The translations under genes were made by a program, and so were the position numbers. From Actinomycetota bacterium (GTDB lineage Bacteria; Actinomycetota; Acidimicrobiia; Acidimicrobiales; Microtrichaceae): a DNA stretch of 11,182 bases. This document shows positions 1 through 5,170 of the stretch, one piece after another. How positions within the stretch are numbered: position 1 is the first letter of the stretch; each line of letters opens with the position of its first letter. The DNA is taken from the NCBI GenBank assembly GCA_018268735.1, contig JAFDWA010000030.1, forward strand, positions 1 to 11,182, in the 5' to 3' direction. The notes under the pieces are model-generated. The model worked only from the letters and a program-made list of their open reading frames with translations, was not told the origin of the DNA and made no database searches.

Positions 1-652
1 CGCCGACGATGCCGGTGACCGGGCCTTCGAGCAGGCTGGAGGTCTCCGCTGCTCCGATGTGGTAGCCCGCGTCGTACATCGACACCGCGAGGACGAGGAA
101 GATCCCAGCCCACACGTCACCCGCGGTGAGCAGCACGACGGTCGCCGACGGCAGGGTCGGGAGCAGGACCGCGATGGCCAACGCCGCGGCATCGCTCGGC
201 GTCAGCTCGACCAGCGACGTCCTGGAGGCAGCTGCGACGATCGCCAGCGCGATCCCCACGAGCAGCAGGATGCCACCTGCGAAGCCGACGCCGAGCGCCG
301 CCGCAGCGGGCGTGAGGACGGTCAACACCACCACCGACGCGACGACCACGCCCGGCGGGCGTCGCCCGGTCGCCGATCGATCCCCCGGCGCGCCCCACCA
401 CGCCACGACGATCTCGCGCGCTGCCACAGCCGACGTCATGCCCCAGAGGACGGCCGTCGGCCAGCGACCGGCGGTGACCGCGGCGAGCGCGACGAAGAAC
501 CACAGGATCCCGAGCCGCACGGTCGGACCGGTCGTCGCCGGACGCGGCGACATGCGGGCGATCCAGCTCGGGGAGTGACCCGGGCCGGTCTGCTCGCTGT
601 GCGGCACGGCACCAGCACGGGTCCTGGAGCGGACCACGACGCGGTCAGCCAC
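1..652 (-). CDS. CdsA-like polytopic membrane protein (partial, C-terminus beyond left edge)
   Basis: An uninterrupted GC3-rich minus-strand frame runs off the left edge, so only the N-terminal part is visible. It shows about six hydrophobic segments. Counting from the internal ATG at 553, these lie near residues 13-28, 31-46, 68-83, 88-110, 122-143 and 147-162. The segment ending in SMYDAGYHIGAA, followed by LLEGPVTGIVG, resembles the D-x-x-AY-x-x-G ... K-T-x-EG-x-x-G region of CDP-diacylglycerol synthases (CdsA), but it is shortened and lacks the usual SPKKT. CdsA makes CDP-diacylglycerol from phosphatidate and CTP in the membrane; that function is inferred here and not certain. The GTG at 652 overlaps the stop of the upstream MoaD-like gene (GTGGCTGA), which suggests translational coupling. 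The ATG at 553 is an alternative start. An unrelated polytopic protein is possible. Confidence 0.55.
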   Translation of the reverse strand, partial: MADRVVVRSRTRAGAVPHSEQTGPGHSPSWIARMSPRPATTGPTVRLGILWFFVALAAVTAGRWPTAVLWGMTSAVAAREIVVAWWGAPGDRSATGRRPPGVVVASVVVLTVLTPAAAALGVGFAGGILLLVGIALAIVAAASRTSLVELTPSDAAALAIAVLLPTLPSATVVLLTAGDVWAGIFLVLAVSMYDAGYHIGAAETSSLLEGPVTGIVG

Positions 653-881
653 CTGACACCGGAGGAAGGATCGCGACCTCGTCGTCCTCGCCGAGGCGGT
701 CCCCTGCCGTCGCCGGCTCGCCGTTCACCCAGATCCGACAGGAGTCGAGCACGGAGGCGAACGGCTCCCCGAACCGCACCCGGGCCACCACCAGGACCTC
801 GCCGACCGTTGCGCCACCGAGCTCCAGCGACGCCGTCCCCGCGGCCTCCCGGGCCTGGGCGAAGAGGCGGACCACCGGCAC
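645..881 (-). CDS. moaD: MoaD/ThiS-family ubiquitin-like sulfur carrier protein
   Basis: A 78-residue protein beginning PVVRLFAQAREAAG and ending ILPPVSGG. The N-terminal beta strand with LFAxxREAAG is typical of MoaD. The C-terminal Gly-Gly is the tail that is adenylated and thiocarboxylated in this ubiquitin-like family. MoaD is the small subunit of molybdopterin synthase and delivers sulfur to precursor Z; a ThiS-like or other sulfur-carrier role cannot be excluded. No moaE, moeB or other cofactor gene is in the window, so the pathway is not confirmed by context. The start is GTG at 881. A TAGTCT box ends 6 nt upstream of it and there is no Shine-Dalgarno sequence, consistent with a leaderless mRNA. 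The gene is divergent from the phosphatase gene at 945 and overlaps the CdsA-like gene downstream. Confidence 0.88.
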   Translation of the reverse strand: MPVVRLFAQAREAAGTASLELGGATVGEVLVVARVRFGEPFASVLDSCRIWVNGEPATAGDRLGEDDEVAILPPVSGG

Positions 882-887
882 CGGACG

Positions 888-893
888 AGACTA
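888..893 (-). promoter_or_regulatory. Predicted -10 box (TAGTCT) for the moaD-like gene
   Basis: The minus strand reads TAGTCT, then six bases, then the GTG start at 881. This spacing would place the transcription start at or next to the start codon. No convincing -35 hexamer was seen. Confidence 0.5.
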
Positions 894-930
894 CTCGCGC
901 CCCCCGGAACGACCCGTGTCCCGCGACGGC

Positions 931-936
931 TACCTT
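931..936 (+). promoter_or_regulatory. Predicted -10 box (TACCTT) for the histidine phosphatase gene
   Basis: TACCTT ends eight bases before the ATG at 945, and the bases between (ccaccacg) contain no ribosome binding site. It matches the TANNNT pattern repeated before other genes here and suggests a leaderless transcript. It shares the 63-bp divergent gap with the moaD promoter. Confidence 0.5.
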
Positions 937-944
937 CCACCACG

Positions 945-1529
945 ATGACGCAGCTGCTCGTGATCCGCCACGGCCAGTCCGAGTGGAACGCTGACGGACG
1001 CTGGCAGGGACAGGCCGATCCCCCGCTCACCGAGCTCGGCCGCGAGCAGGCTCGCCGCGCGGCGCGCGCGCTCGGAGCGATCGACGCGCTGTTCGCCTCG
1101 CCGCTCGGACGTGCCGCGACCACCGCCGCGATCCTGAGCGAGGAGCTCGGCGTCGGTCCGGTGGTCACGATGCCGGGCCTGATGGAGCGCCATGCCGGCG
1201 AGTGGCAGGGCCTGACGCGGATCGAGATCGAGGAGTCGTTCCCCGGTCACCTCGACGCCGGCCGACGACCATCGGGTTGGGAACCCGACGCGGAGGTCGA
1301 GACCAGGGTCATGTCGGCGTTCGACGCGATCCACCGTGACCACCCCTACGGCACGGTCGTCGCGATCGCCCACGCCGGGGTGATCTTCGCCGCCGAATCC
1401 GCGTTCGACGTCGGCTGGGAGCGCCTGGCCAACCTCGGCGGACGATGGTTCGCCCACAGCGACGGCGGGTGGTCGATCGGTGAGCGGGTGCACCTGCTCA
1501 CCGACGAGACGATCCCGGACCAGCTCTGA
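945..1529 (+). CDS. Histidine phosphatase superfamily (phosphoglycerate-mutase-like) protein
   Basis: A 194-residue protein of normal length for a single-domain branch-1 histidine phosphatase. Visible motifs are LLVIRHGQSEWN with the phospho-accepting His9 in the RHG triad, SPLGRAATTA carrying the second phosphate-binding Arg near residue 56, the acidic LMERHAGEWQG region (Glu81 as probable proton donor) and the second catalytic His143 in IAHAGVI. The family removes or transfers phosphate through a phosphohistidine. The substrate cannot be told from sequence, and a phosphatase is more likely than a glycolytic mutase. The protein should be cytosolic, since no signal peptide is visible. The start ATG is fixed by the motif close to the N-terminus and by the -10 box just upstream. 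The gene converges with the small gene ending at 1551. Confidence 0.93.
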   Translation: MTQLLVIRHGQSEWNADGRWQGQADPPLTELGREQARRAARALGAIDALFASPLGRAATTAAILSEELGVGPVVTMPGLMERHAGEWQGLTRIEIEESFPGHLDAGRRPSGWEPDAEVETRVMSAFDAIHRDHPYGTVVAIAHAGVIFAAESAFDVGWERLANLGGRWFAHSDGGWSIGERVHLLTDETIPDQL

Positions 1530-1537
1530 GGGGCCCC

Positions 1538-1553
1538 TGAGGGGGAACCCTCA
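1538..1553. terminator. Hairpin between convergent genes, possible bidirectional terminator
   Basis: TGAGGG and CCCTCA form a perfect 6-bp stem closed by a GGAA tetraloop (GNRA type). It lies 9 bases after the phosphatase stop and contains the stop codon of the convergent minus-strand gene. A GGGGCCCC palindrome sits next to it at 1530-1537. There is no U-tract, so intrinsic termination is only possible, not established. Confidence 0.4.
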
Positions 1554-1832
1554 ACGACCGGTGTCGAAGCGATCCGACTCGACCACCGCAGCCACCTGCG
1601 CCGCAGCGACGGTGCCTCCCAGGGTCCCGGGATCGACGCGATCGAGCCCCTCCATCGCCTCCTCGACCGCGGCGAGGTCCGCCTCGAGGCTCTCCAGCAC
1701 CGACATCTCGTCGGATCCACCGTCGGGATCCGCGCCCTGCTGCGAGGGTCCCGTCAGGTGCGTCGGCTCGGTCGGTGCGGTCGGTGCGACAGTCGGCTCG
1801 GTCGGTGCGACGGTCGGCTCGGAGGACTCCAC
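1551..1832 (-). CDS. Small Pro/Thr-rich acidic protein of unknown function
   Basis: With the GTG at 1832 as start this is a 93-residue protein. Residues 5-25 are a low-complexity stretch in which the heptad EPTVAPT occurs twice and is followed by APTEPT; no signal peptide or membrane segment precedes it. Residues 45-66 (VLESLEADLAAVEEAMEGLDR) form a probable acidic amphipathic or coiled-coil helix. The following DPGTLGG faintly recalls the helix-to-GTYG junction of DksA/TraR proteins, but no zinc cysteines are present, so that family is not claimed. The start at 1832 was chosen because TACGCT lies 8 nt upstream; an in-frame GTG at 1856 would add eight residues. I do not recognise a family. 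The frame has the GC3 bias of neighbouring genes. Confidence 0.65.
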   Translation of the reverse strand: MESSEPTVAPTEPTVAPTAPTEPTHLTGPSQQGADPDGGSDEMSVLESLEADLAAVEEAMEGLDRVDPGTLGGTVAAAQVAAVVESDRFDTGR

Positions 1833-1840
1833 GGGCCGTG

Positions 1841-1846
1841 AGCGTA
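1841..1846 (-). promoter_or_regulatory. Predicted -10 box (TACGCT) for the Pro/Thr-rich small gene
   Basis: The minus strand reads TACGCT followed by eight bases and GTG at 1832. This box is the exact reverse complement of the one at 1861-1866 for the divergent gene, 14 bp away. Confidence 0.45.
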
Positions 1847-1860
1847 GCGGCACCACCCGG

Positions 1861-1866
1861 TACGCT
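1861..1866 (+). promoter_or_regulatory. Predicted -10 box (TACGCT) for the single-TM protein gene
   Basis: TACGCT is followed by ten bases and the GTG start at 1877. No Shine-Dalgarno sequence lies between, which suggests a leaderless transcript. Confidence 0.45.
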
Positions 1867-1876
1867 CCCCTGCCCG

Positions 1877-2344
1877 GTGAGCACTGCGCTGCGGATCGTC
1901 GAGGCCATGGTCGGGTCGCCTGAGGTGGCCTCGACGCACCTCGCTGCGATCCAGGCCGACGTCCTGGTGCGGAGCTTCGCCATCGCCCTCGTCGTCGTCA
2001 CCCCGCTCTGGCTGCACCGACGGCGACGCGCCCGTCGCGCCGAGGGCCCGCCGCCCGACAGCACCACGACCGACGACAGCGTGGCGACACCCGACCCCCG
2101 ACCCCGACTCGAAGCGGTCATCGCCGACGTCGAGCGTGCAGCGACGTCCGCCGCCGTCGAGGGGACCGCCACCCTCGACGTCCCCACGGACCTCACCATC
2201 GACGGCGCGCCCATCGACACCGGCACCGCCGATGTGCTGATCCGCGACGCGCTGCGGCGCAGCGGGCTCGTCGCTGTCACCGAGACAAGCACACCTGCTG
2301 GACGAACGATCGAGTGCCGTCCGATCGACCCGACCCACCCGTGA
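1877..2344 (+). CDS. Single-pass membrane protein of unknown function
   Basis: A 155-residue protein starting at GTG (VSTALRIVEAMVGS). A hydrophobic helix at about residues 31-46 (VRSFAIALVVVTPLWL) is followed by a basic cluster HRRRRARR, so the positive-inside rule places the C-terminal part in the cytoplasm. Residues 58-75 are a polar, probably disordered linker. Residues 76-150 (from RLEAVIADVERAA to TIECRPID) look like a small folded alpha/beta domain. I do not recognise a family. The frame stays open for 34 codons further upstream, but that part overlaps the divergent gene and encodes Arg/Ser-rich sequence typical of a shadow frame. The -10 box at 1861 supports the start at 1877. The DUF3039 gene follows after 88 bases and may be cotranscribed. 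Confidence 0.75.
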   Translation: MSTALRIVEAMVGSPEVASTHLAAIQADVLVRSFAIALVVVTPLWLHRRRRARRAEGPPPDSTTTDDSVATPDPRPRLEAVIADVERAATSAAVEGTATLDVPTDLTIDGAPIDTGTADVLIRDALRRSGLVAVTETSTPAGRTIECRPIDPTHP

Positions 2345-2422
2345 GCCCTCCTCGATCGACCGGAGCGCAGCGCGACCTCGCTCCTCGTCCACCACACTGG
2401 AGACGAGCGGACTCCGACGCAC

Positions 2423-2427
2423 GGGAG
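2423..2427 (+). promoter_or_regulatory. Ribosome binding site (GGGAG) of the DUF3039 gene
   Basis: GGGAG lies five bases before the ATG at 2433. It is one of only two clear Shine-Dalgarno sequences at starts in this window. No TANNNT box was found in the 88-base gap upstream, which fits cotranscription with the preceding gene. Confidence 0.55.
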
Positions 2428-2432
2428 CACCC

Positions 2433-2729
2433 ATGACCGCACCGATGACCACCACCTCACCGGCCACCTCGACCATCACCCGGACCGAGGAGGACCACGA
2501 GACCGCCGACGGTCCGGTCGCGCACATCGTCCGCACGAAGCCCGGGGAGGACGCCGCTGCGAAGGTGCTCGCCGCCAGGGTGGAGGGCACCCCGATCGAG
2601 GCCCTGTGCGGACACGTGTGGGTCCCCTCACGCGACCCGAAGCAGCTCCCGGTGTGCCAACGCTGCAAGGACATCTACGGCATGTACCGCGACGTCAACG
2701 ACGGACTCGACGAGACGCCCCGCATGTAG
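2433..2729 (+). CDS. DUF3039 domain-containing protein
   Basis: A 98-residue protein. After a Thr-rich N-terminal 20 residues, the core VAHIVRTKPGEDAAAKVLAARVEGTP, then EALCGHVWVPSRDPKQLPVCQRCKDIYGMYR, matches the actinobacterial DUF3039 family as I know it. Cys59, Cys75 and Cys78, with His61 nearby, could bind zinc; that is an inference. The function of the family is unknown. It is probably cytosolic, with no signal peptide or membrane segment. The start ATG has a good GGGAG at 2423-2427. The stop codon TAG at 2727-2729 directly abuts the 26-bp tandem repeat array, the last base of the stop being the first base of the first repeat unit. Confidence 0.9.
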   Translation: MTAPMTTTSPATSTITRTEEDHETADGPVAHIVRTKPGEDAAAKVLAARVEGTPIEALCGHVWVPSRDPKQLPVCQRCKDIYGMYRDVNDGLDETPRM

Positions 2730-2863
2730 TGCAGCCGACTCGGCGAGCACTCCGTGCCGGCCGACTCGGCGAGCACACCGTGCCGGCCGACTCGGCGAGC
2801 ACTCCGTGCCGGTCAACTCGGCGAGCACTCCGTGCCGGTCAACTCGGCGAGCACTCCGTGCCG
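2729..2863. repeat. Tandem array of five 26-bp repeats in a convergent intergenic gap
   Basis: Five head-to-tail units lie at 2729-2753 (25 bp, one base short), 2754-2779, 2780-2805, 2806-2831 and 2832-2857, with a six-base remnant GTGCCG at 2858-2863. Every unit contains ACTCGGCGAGCAC. Units 1-3 carry GCCGACTCGGC, a 4-bp mini-hairpin. Units 4 and 5 are identical to each other and carry GTCAACTCGGC instead. All units except unit 2 contain GCACTCCGTGC, a second mini-hairpin. There is no unique sequence between units, so this is not a CRISPR array. It fills the gap between the DUF3039 gene and the thiolase-like gene, and units 4-5 give the latter its stop codon. Confidence 0.95.
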
Positions 2864-4305
2864 CGAACCACGACGCCGGAGCCGATGACCTCGCGGCGTG
2901 ACGCGGCGGCCACCCAGTCGGCGTCGCGGCAGGTGCCGACCCAGCGCCGGTCGTCGTCGAGGTCGGCGATGACGAACGCCCGGTCCGGTGACGTGCCGTC
3001 GTAGGTCGCGGTGACCGACACGACCGTGCCGGCACCGGTAGCGGTGTGGGTGACCTCGCGCACCGACGTCACCGCAGCCGCCTCCGCCGCGTGGTCGGCG
3101 ACGAGCAGCCCGGAGGGAGGTCGTGCACCCCAGATCGTGATGCCGGGCTTGGTGAGCAGCCCCGACACCGCCGTCACCATGCCGAGCGCCTCTGGCCGAC
3201 GCCGGAGCCGATCCACCACCTCGACGGTCGCCTGGTAGGTGAAGTTGTTGAGCGGGCCGCCGGCGAAGGTCATCCCCCCGGTCACCGTGGGCACTGCGTC
3301 TGCGTCGAGGCCGAGCTCGCGCTGCTGCACCCGGACCGCGACCGGGAAGCAGCTGTAGACCTCCTGGACCTCGACGTCGCGCAGCGGACGCCCGAGGTGC
3401 CTGGACAGCGCCTCGCCGAGGACCCGCATCGCCGGCCATCGGTGCAGCTCCCCGCGTCGGGACAACGGCACCGCGTGCGACGACTCGACGCACGCGTGGG
3501 GGAACACCCACCGGTCGGTGGGGACGCCGGCGTCCATGGCAGCACCCGCCGAGCACAGCAGCAGCGCAGCGGCCTGGTCCACCGCCCACTGGCTGACGTG
3601 CCACTTCGCGTAGGGCGAAGCAAGGCCGCGGTTGGCCGGCCCCGGCACCCGCAGCTCGGCAGCAGTCCGCTGCGTCGGGAACGCCGCGAGCGGGTTCGCA
3701 GCCGCGACCTCGCTGCAACGCGCCCACAACTCGGCCACGTCGTCGAGCTGCGCGTCGAAGCTCTGCCCCTCGGCGTGACCGAGCGCGTTCTCGATGCAGG
3801 CGTAGTGCTCGACCGGCGACCACATCCCGGCCTGCACCTCGGCGTCGGCCATGATCGCTCCGACCGGAGACCACCGCTCGTCGGCGACCGCGTCCGCCTG
3901 GTCGAGCTCGGTCAGGCTCCGGCCGTCTCGCTCGGCGCGCCGCCGGCTCGCCATCGCCTCGCCCCCGACCACGAGTGCGACATCGAGCGCACCACGACGG
4001 ATCCTGTCGCACGCGACCGCGATCGGAGCGGTCTGCGCGACCCCGACGTCGGCACGCACCGTGCGCGCCCCGACCGCACCCACGCGCGTCGCCACGATCC
4101 TCGCAGCATCGGGATAGGACCAGCTCCCCTCGGGGACGGCCACCATCGACACCGCCCCGAGCAACGCCACGGAGTGGGCATCACGACCTGCTGCGAGAGC
4201 CGCCTCGACCATCAGATCGACCGGCTCGACAGCACCCGACCCGTCGACCGGGCGGTGCGCCTCGCCCACCCCGACGAGCACCGGGGTCCGTGGATCGATC
4301 CTCAC
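2839..4305 (-). CDS. Thiolase-like protein (TLP1-type, acetyl-CoA acetyltransferase family) with extra C-terminal domain
   Basis: A 488-residue thiolase-superfamily protein. RTPVLVGVGE opens the fold. RIRRGALDVALVVGGEAMAS (101-120) is the thiolase nucleophile-helix region. VQEVYSCFPVAVRVQ (313-327) sits where SCP2-type thiolases have HDCF, and TVTGGMTFAGGPLNNF (340-355) corresponds to the GHP-type catalytic loop. Residues from about 414 to 480 form an added beta-rich C-terminal domain of the kind known in mycobacterial thiolase-like protein 1. At the usual nucleophile position the sequence is GVAQTAPIAV, with no cysteine there, so classical thiolase chemistry is doubtful. An acyl-CoA-related role is inferred; the substrate is unknown. 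The start GTG at 4305 has TAGCGT 9 nt upstream. The final GTECSPS and the stop are encoded by the tandem repeat array. Confidence 0.87.
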   Translation of the reverse strand: MRIDPRTPVLVGVGEAHRPVDGSGAVEPVDLMVEAALAAGRDAHSVALLGAVSMVAVPEGSWSYPDAARIVATRVGAVGARTVRADVGVAQTAPIAVACDRIRRGALDVALVVGGEAMASRRRAERDGRSLTELDQADAVADERWSPVGAIMADAEVQAGMWSPVEHYACIENALGHAEGQSFDAQLDDVAELWARCSEVAAANPLAAFPTQRTAAELRVPGPANRGLASPYAKWHVSQWAVDQAAALLLCSAGAAMDAGVPTDRWVFPHACVESSHAVPLSRRGELHRWPAMRVLGEALSRHLGRPLRDVEVQEVYSCFPVAVRVQQRELGLDADAVPTVTGGMTFAGGPLNNFTYQATVEVVDRLRRRPEALGMVTAVSGLLTKPGITIWGARPPSGLLVADHAAEAAAVTSVREVTHTATGAGTVVSVTATYDGTSPDRAFVIADLDDDRRWVGTCRDADWVAAASRREVIGSGVVVRGTECSPS

Positions 4306-4314
4306 CGCCGGCGG

Positions 4315-4320
4315 ACGCTA
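4315..4320 (-). promoter_or_regulatory. Predicted -10 box (TAGCGT) for the thiolase-like gene
   Basis: TAGCGT on the minus strand is followed by nine bases and the GTG at 4305, with no Shine-Dalgarno sequence. It stands only 10 bp from the oppositely directed box at 4331-4336. Confidence 0.5.
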
Positions 4321-4330
4321 CCGCCGTGGC

Positions 4331-4336
4331 TACATT
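4331..4336 (+). promoter_or_regulatory. Predicted -10 box (TACATT) for the polysaccharide deacetylase gene
   Basis: TACATT is followed by six bases and the GTG start at 4343, so transcription would begin at the start codon itself. This box determined the choice of start. Confidence 0.55.
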
Positions 4337-4342
4337 CCACGG

Positions 4343-5050
4343 GTGCACGCACCACGTCTCCGTCGATCCAGCATCCTCATCGCCCTCACGATCACCGGTG
4401 TGCTCGCCGCCTGCGCGCCGCCGCCGATCCCCGACCCGGGCCTCACCGCAGGATCGCTCGGCGGGCTCCCGTCGCAGGTCGCACTGACATTCGACGACGG
4501 ACCGAACCCGGAATGGACTCCCCGGGTCCTCGACATCCTCGACCGCTACGGCGTGAAGGCCACCTTCTTCGTGGTCGGCACCGAAGCGGCACGGCACCCC
4601 GACCTCGTCCGCCAGATCGTGGCCCGAGGCCACTCCATCGCCAACCACTCCTGGTCCCATCCACAGCTCCCGAAGCAGAGCGACGCCCGGGTGCGCGACG
4701 AGCTGAGCGGCACCTCGATGCTCATCCGGAACCTGACCGTCGGCGTCGGCCCCTACCGGACCGGCTACATCGTGTCCTGCGCACGGCCGCCCTACGGGTC
4801 GACCAACGCCCGCATCAACAACACCATGGCCTCGCTGGACATGCGGCCCGCGCTGTGGAGCATCGACACCAACGACTGGCGACGGCGGGATCCGCTCGCC
4901 TCGACACGTCGCGCCGGCGCCGACGCCGTCGTGTTGATGCACGACGGCGGCGGCGACCGCTCCCTGACCGTGTCACGCCTGCCCAGCGTCATCGAGGACA
5001 TCCAGGCACGAGGGCTCGGCTTCACCAAGCTCTGCGACTCGCGGGCCTGA
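4343..5050 (+). CDS. Polysaccharide deacetylase (NodB/CE4) lipoprotein
   Basis: A 235-residue protein. Residues 1-24 are a lipoprotein signal: basic MHAPRLRR, a hydrophobic core, then lipobox VLAAC with Cys24 as lipidation site, so the enzyme should sit on the outer face of the membrane. All CE4 motifs are present: TFDDGP (catalytic Asp51, metal ligand Asp52), HSWSH (metal ligands His102 and His106), RPPYG (148-152), DTNDW (175-179) and LMHDGGG (catalytic His200). CE4 enzymes remove N- or O-acetyl groups from peptidoglycan, chitin-like or other acetylated glycans. The substrate here is not readable, but a cell-wall glycan is the simplest guess given the lipid anchor. Cys146 and Cys231 might form a disulfide. 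GTG is the start. It precedes two envelope-glycan genes in the same direction. Confidence 0.94.
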   Translation: MHAPRLRRSSILIALTITGVLAACAPPPIPDPGLTAGSLGGLPSQVALTFDDGPNPEWTPRVLDILDRYGVKATFFVVGTEAARHPDLVRQIVARGHSIANHSWSHPQLPKQSDARVRDELSGTSMLIRNLTVGVGPYRTGYIVSCARPPYGSTNARINNTMASLDMRPALWSIDTNDWRRRDPLASTRRAGADAVVLMHDGGGDRSLTVSRLPSVIEDIQARGLGFTKLCDSRA

Positions 5051-5056
5051 GACCCC

Positions 5057-5130
5057 GGACCCCGGTCCGCCCGTCGACTCCAGCGGGCGCAGACCGTTCC
5101 TGAGCATCTTCACGGCGGGCGGGTCCGCCC
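5057..5130 (+). terminator. GC-rich hairpins after the deacetylase gene, possible terminator
   Basis: Two short palindromes lie in the 120-base gap after the deacetylase: GGACC/GGTCC at 5057-5068 and GGGCGG/CCGCCC at 5117-5130, each with a two-base spacer that must open partly in RNA. There is no U-tract. Otherwise the gap holds only the promoter of the next gene. Confidence 0.28.
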
Positions 5131-5156
5131 ACCCTCCGCGGGACCCCGACGGCACC

Positions 5157-5162
5157 TACGTT
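5157..5162 (+). promoter_or_regulatory. Predicted -10 box (TACGTT) for the first NAGPA-domain gene
   Basis: TACGTT is followed by eight bases (gcgcagcg) and the ATG at 5171. No ribosome binding site is present, which suggests a leaderless transcript. Confidence 0.5.
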
Positions 5163-5170
5163 GCGCAGCG

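Noticed and set aside
1498..2674. Two long minus-strand open frames opposite the 1877 and 2433 genes
   Set aside because: The plus-strand frames have the expected third-position bias, a plausible TM segment and a recognised DUF3039 domain; the minus products are Arg/Ser- or Gly/Val-rich shadows.
2729..2863. CRISPR array
   Set aside because: The 26-bp units directly abut one another with no unique spacers, and no cas gene is present.
3046..5103. Very long plus-strand open frame (685 codons)
   Set aside because: It runs antisense to the thiolase-like gene and out of frame through the deacetylase gene; its Arg/Pro/His-rich product is typical of shadow frames in GC-rich DNA.
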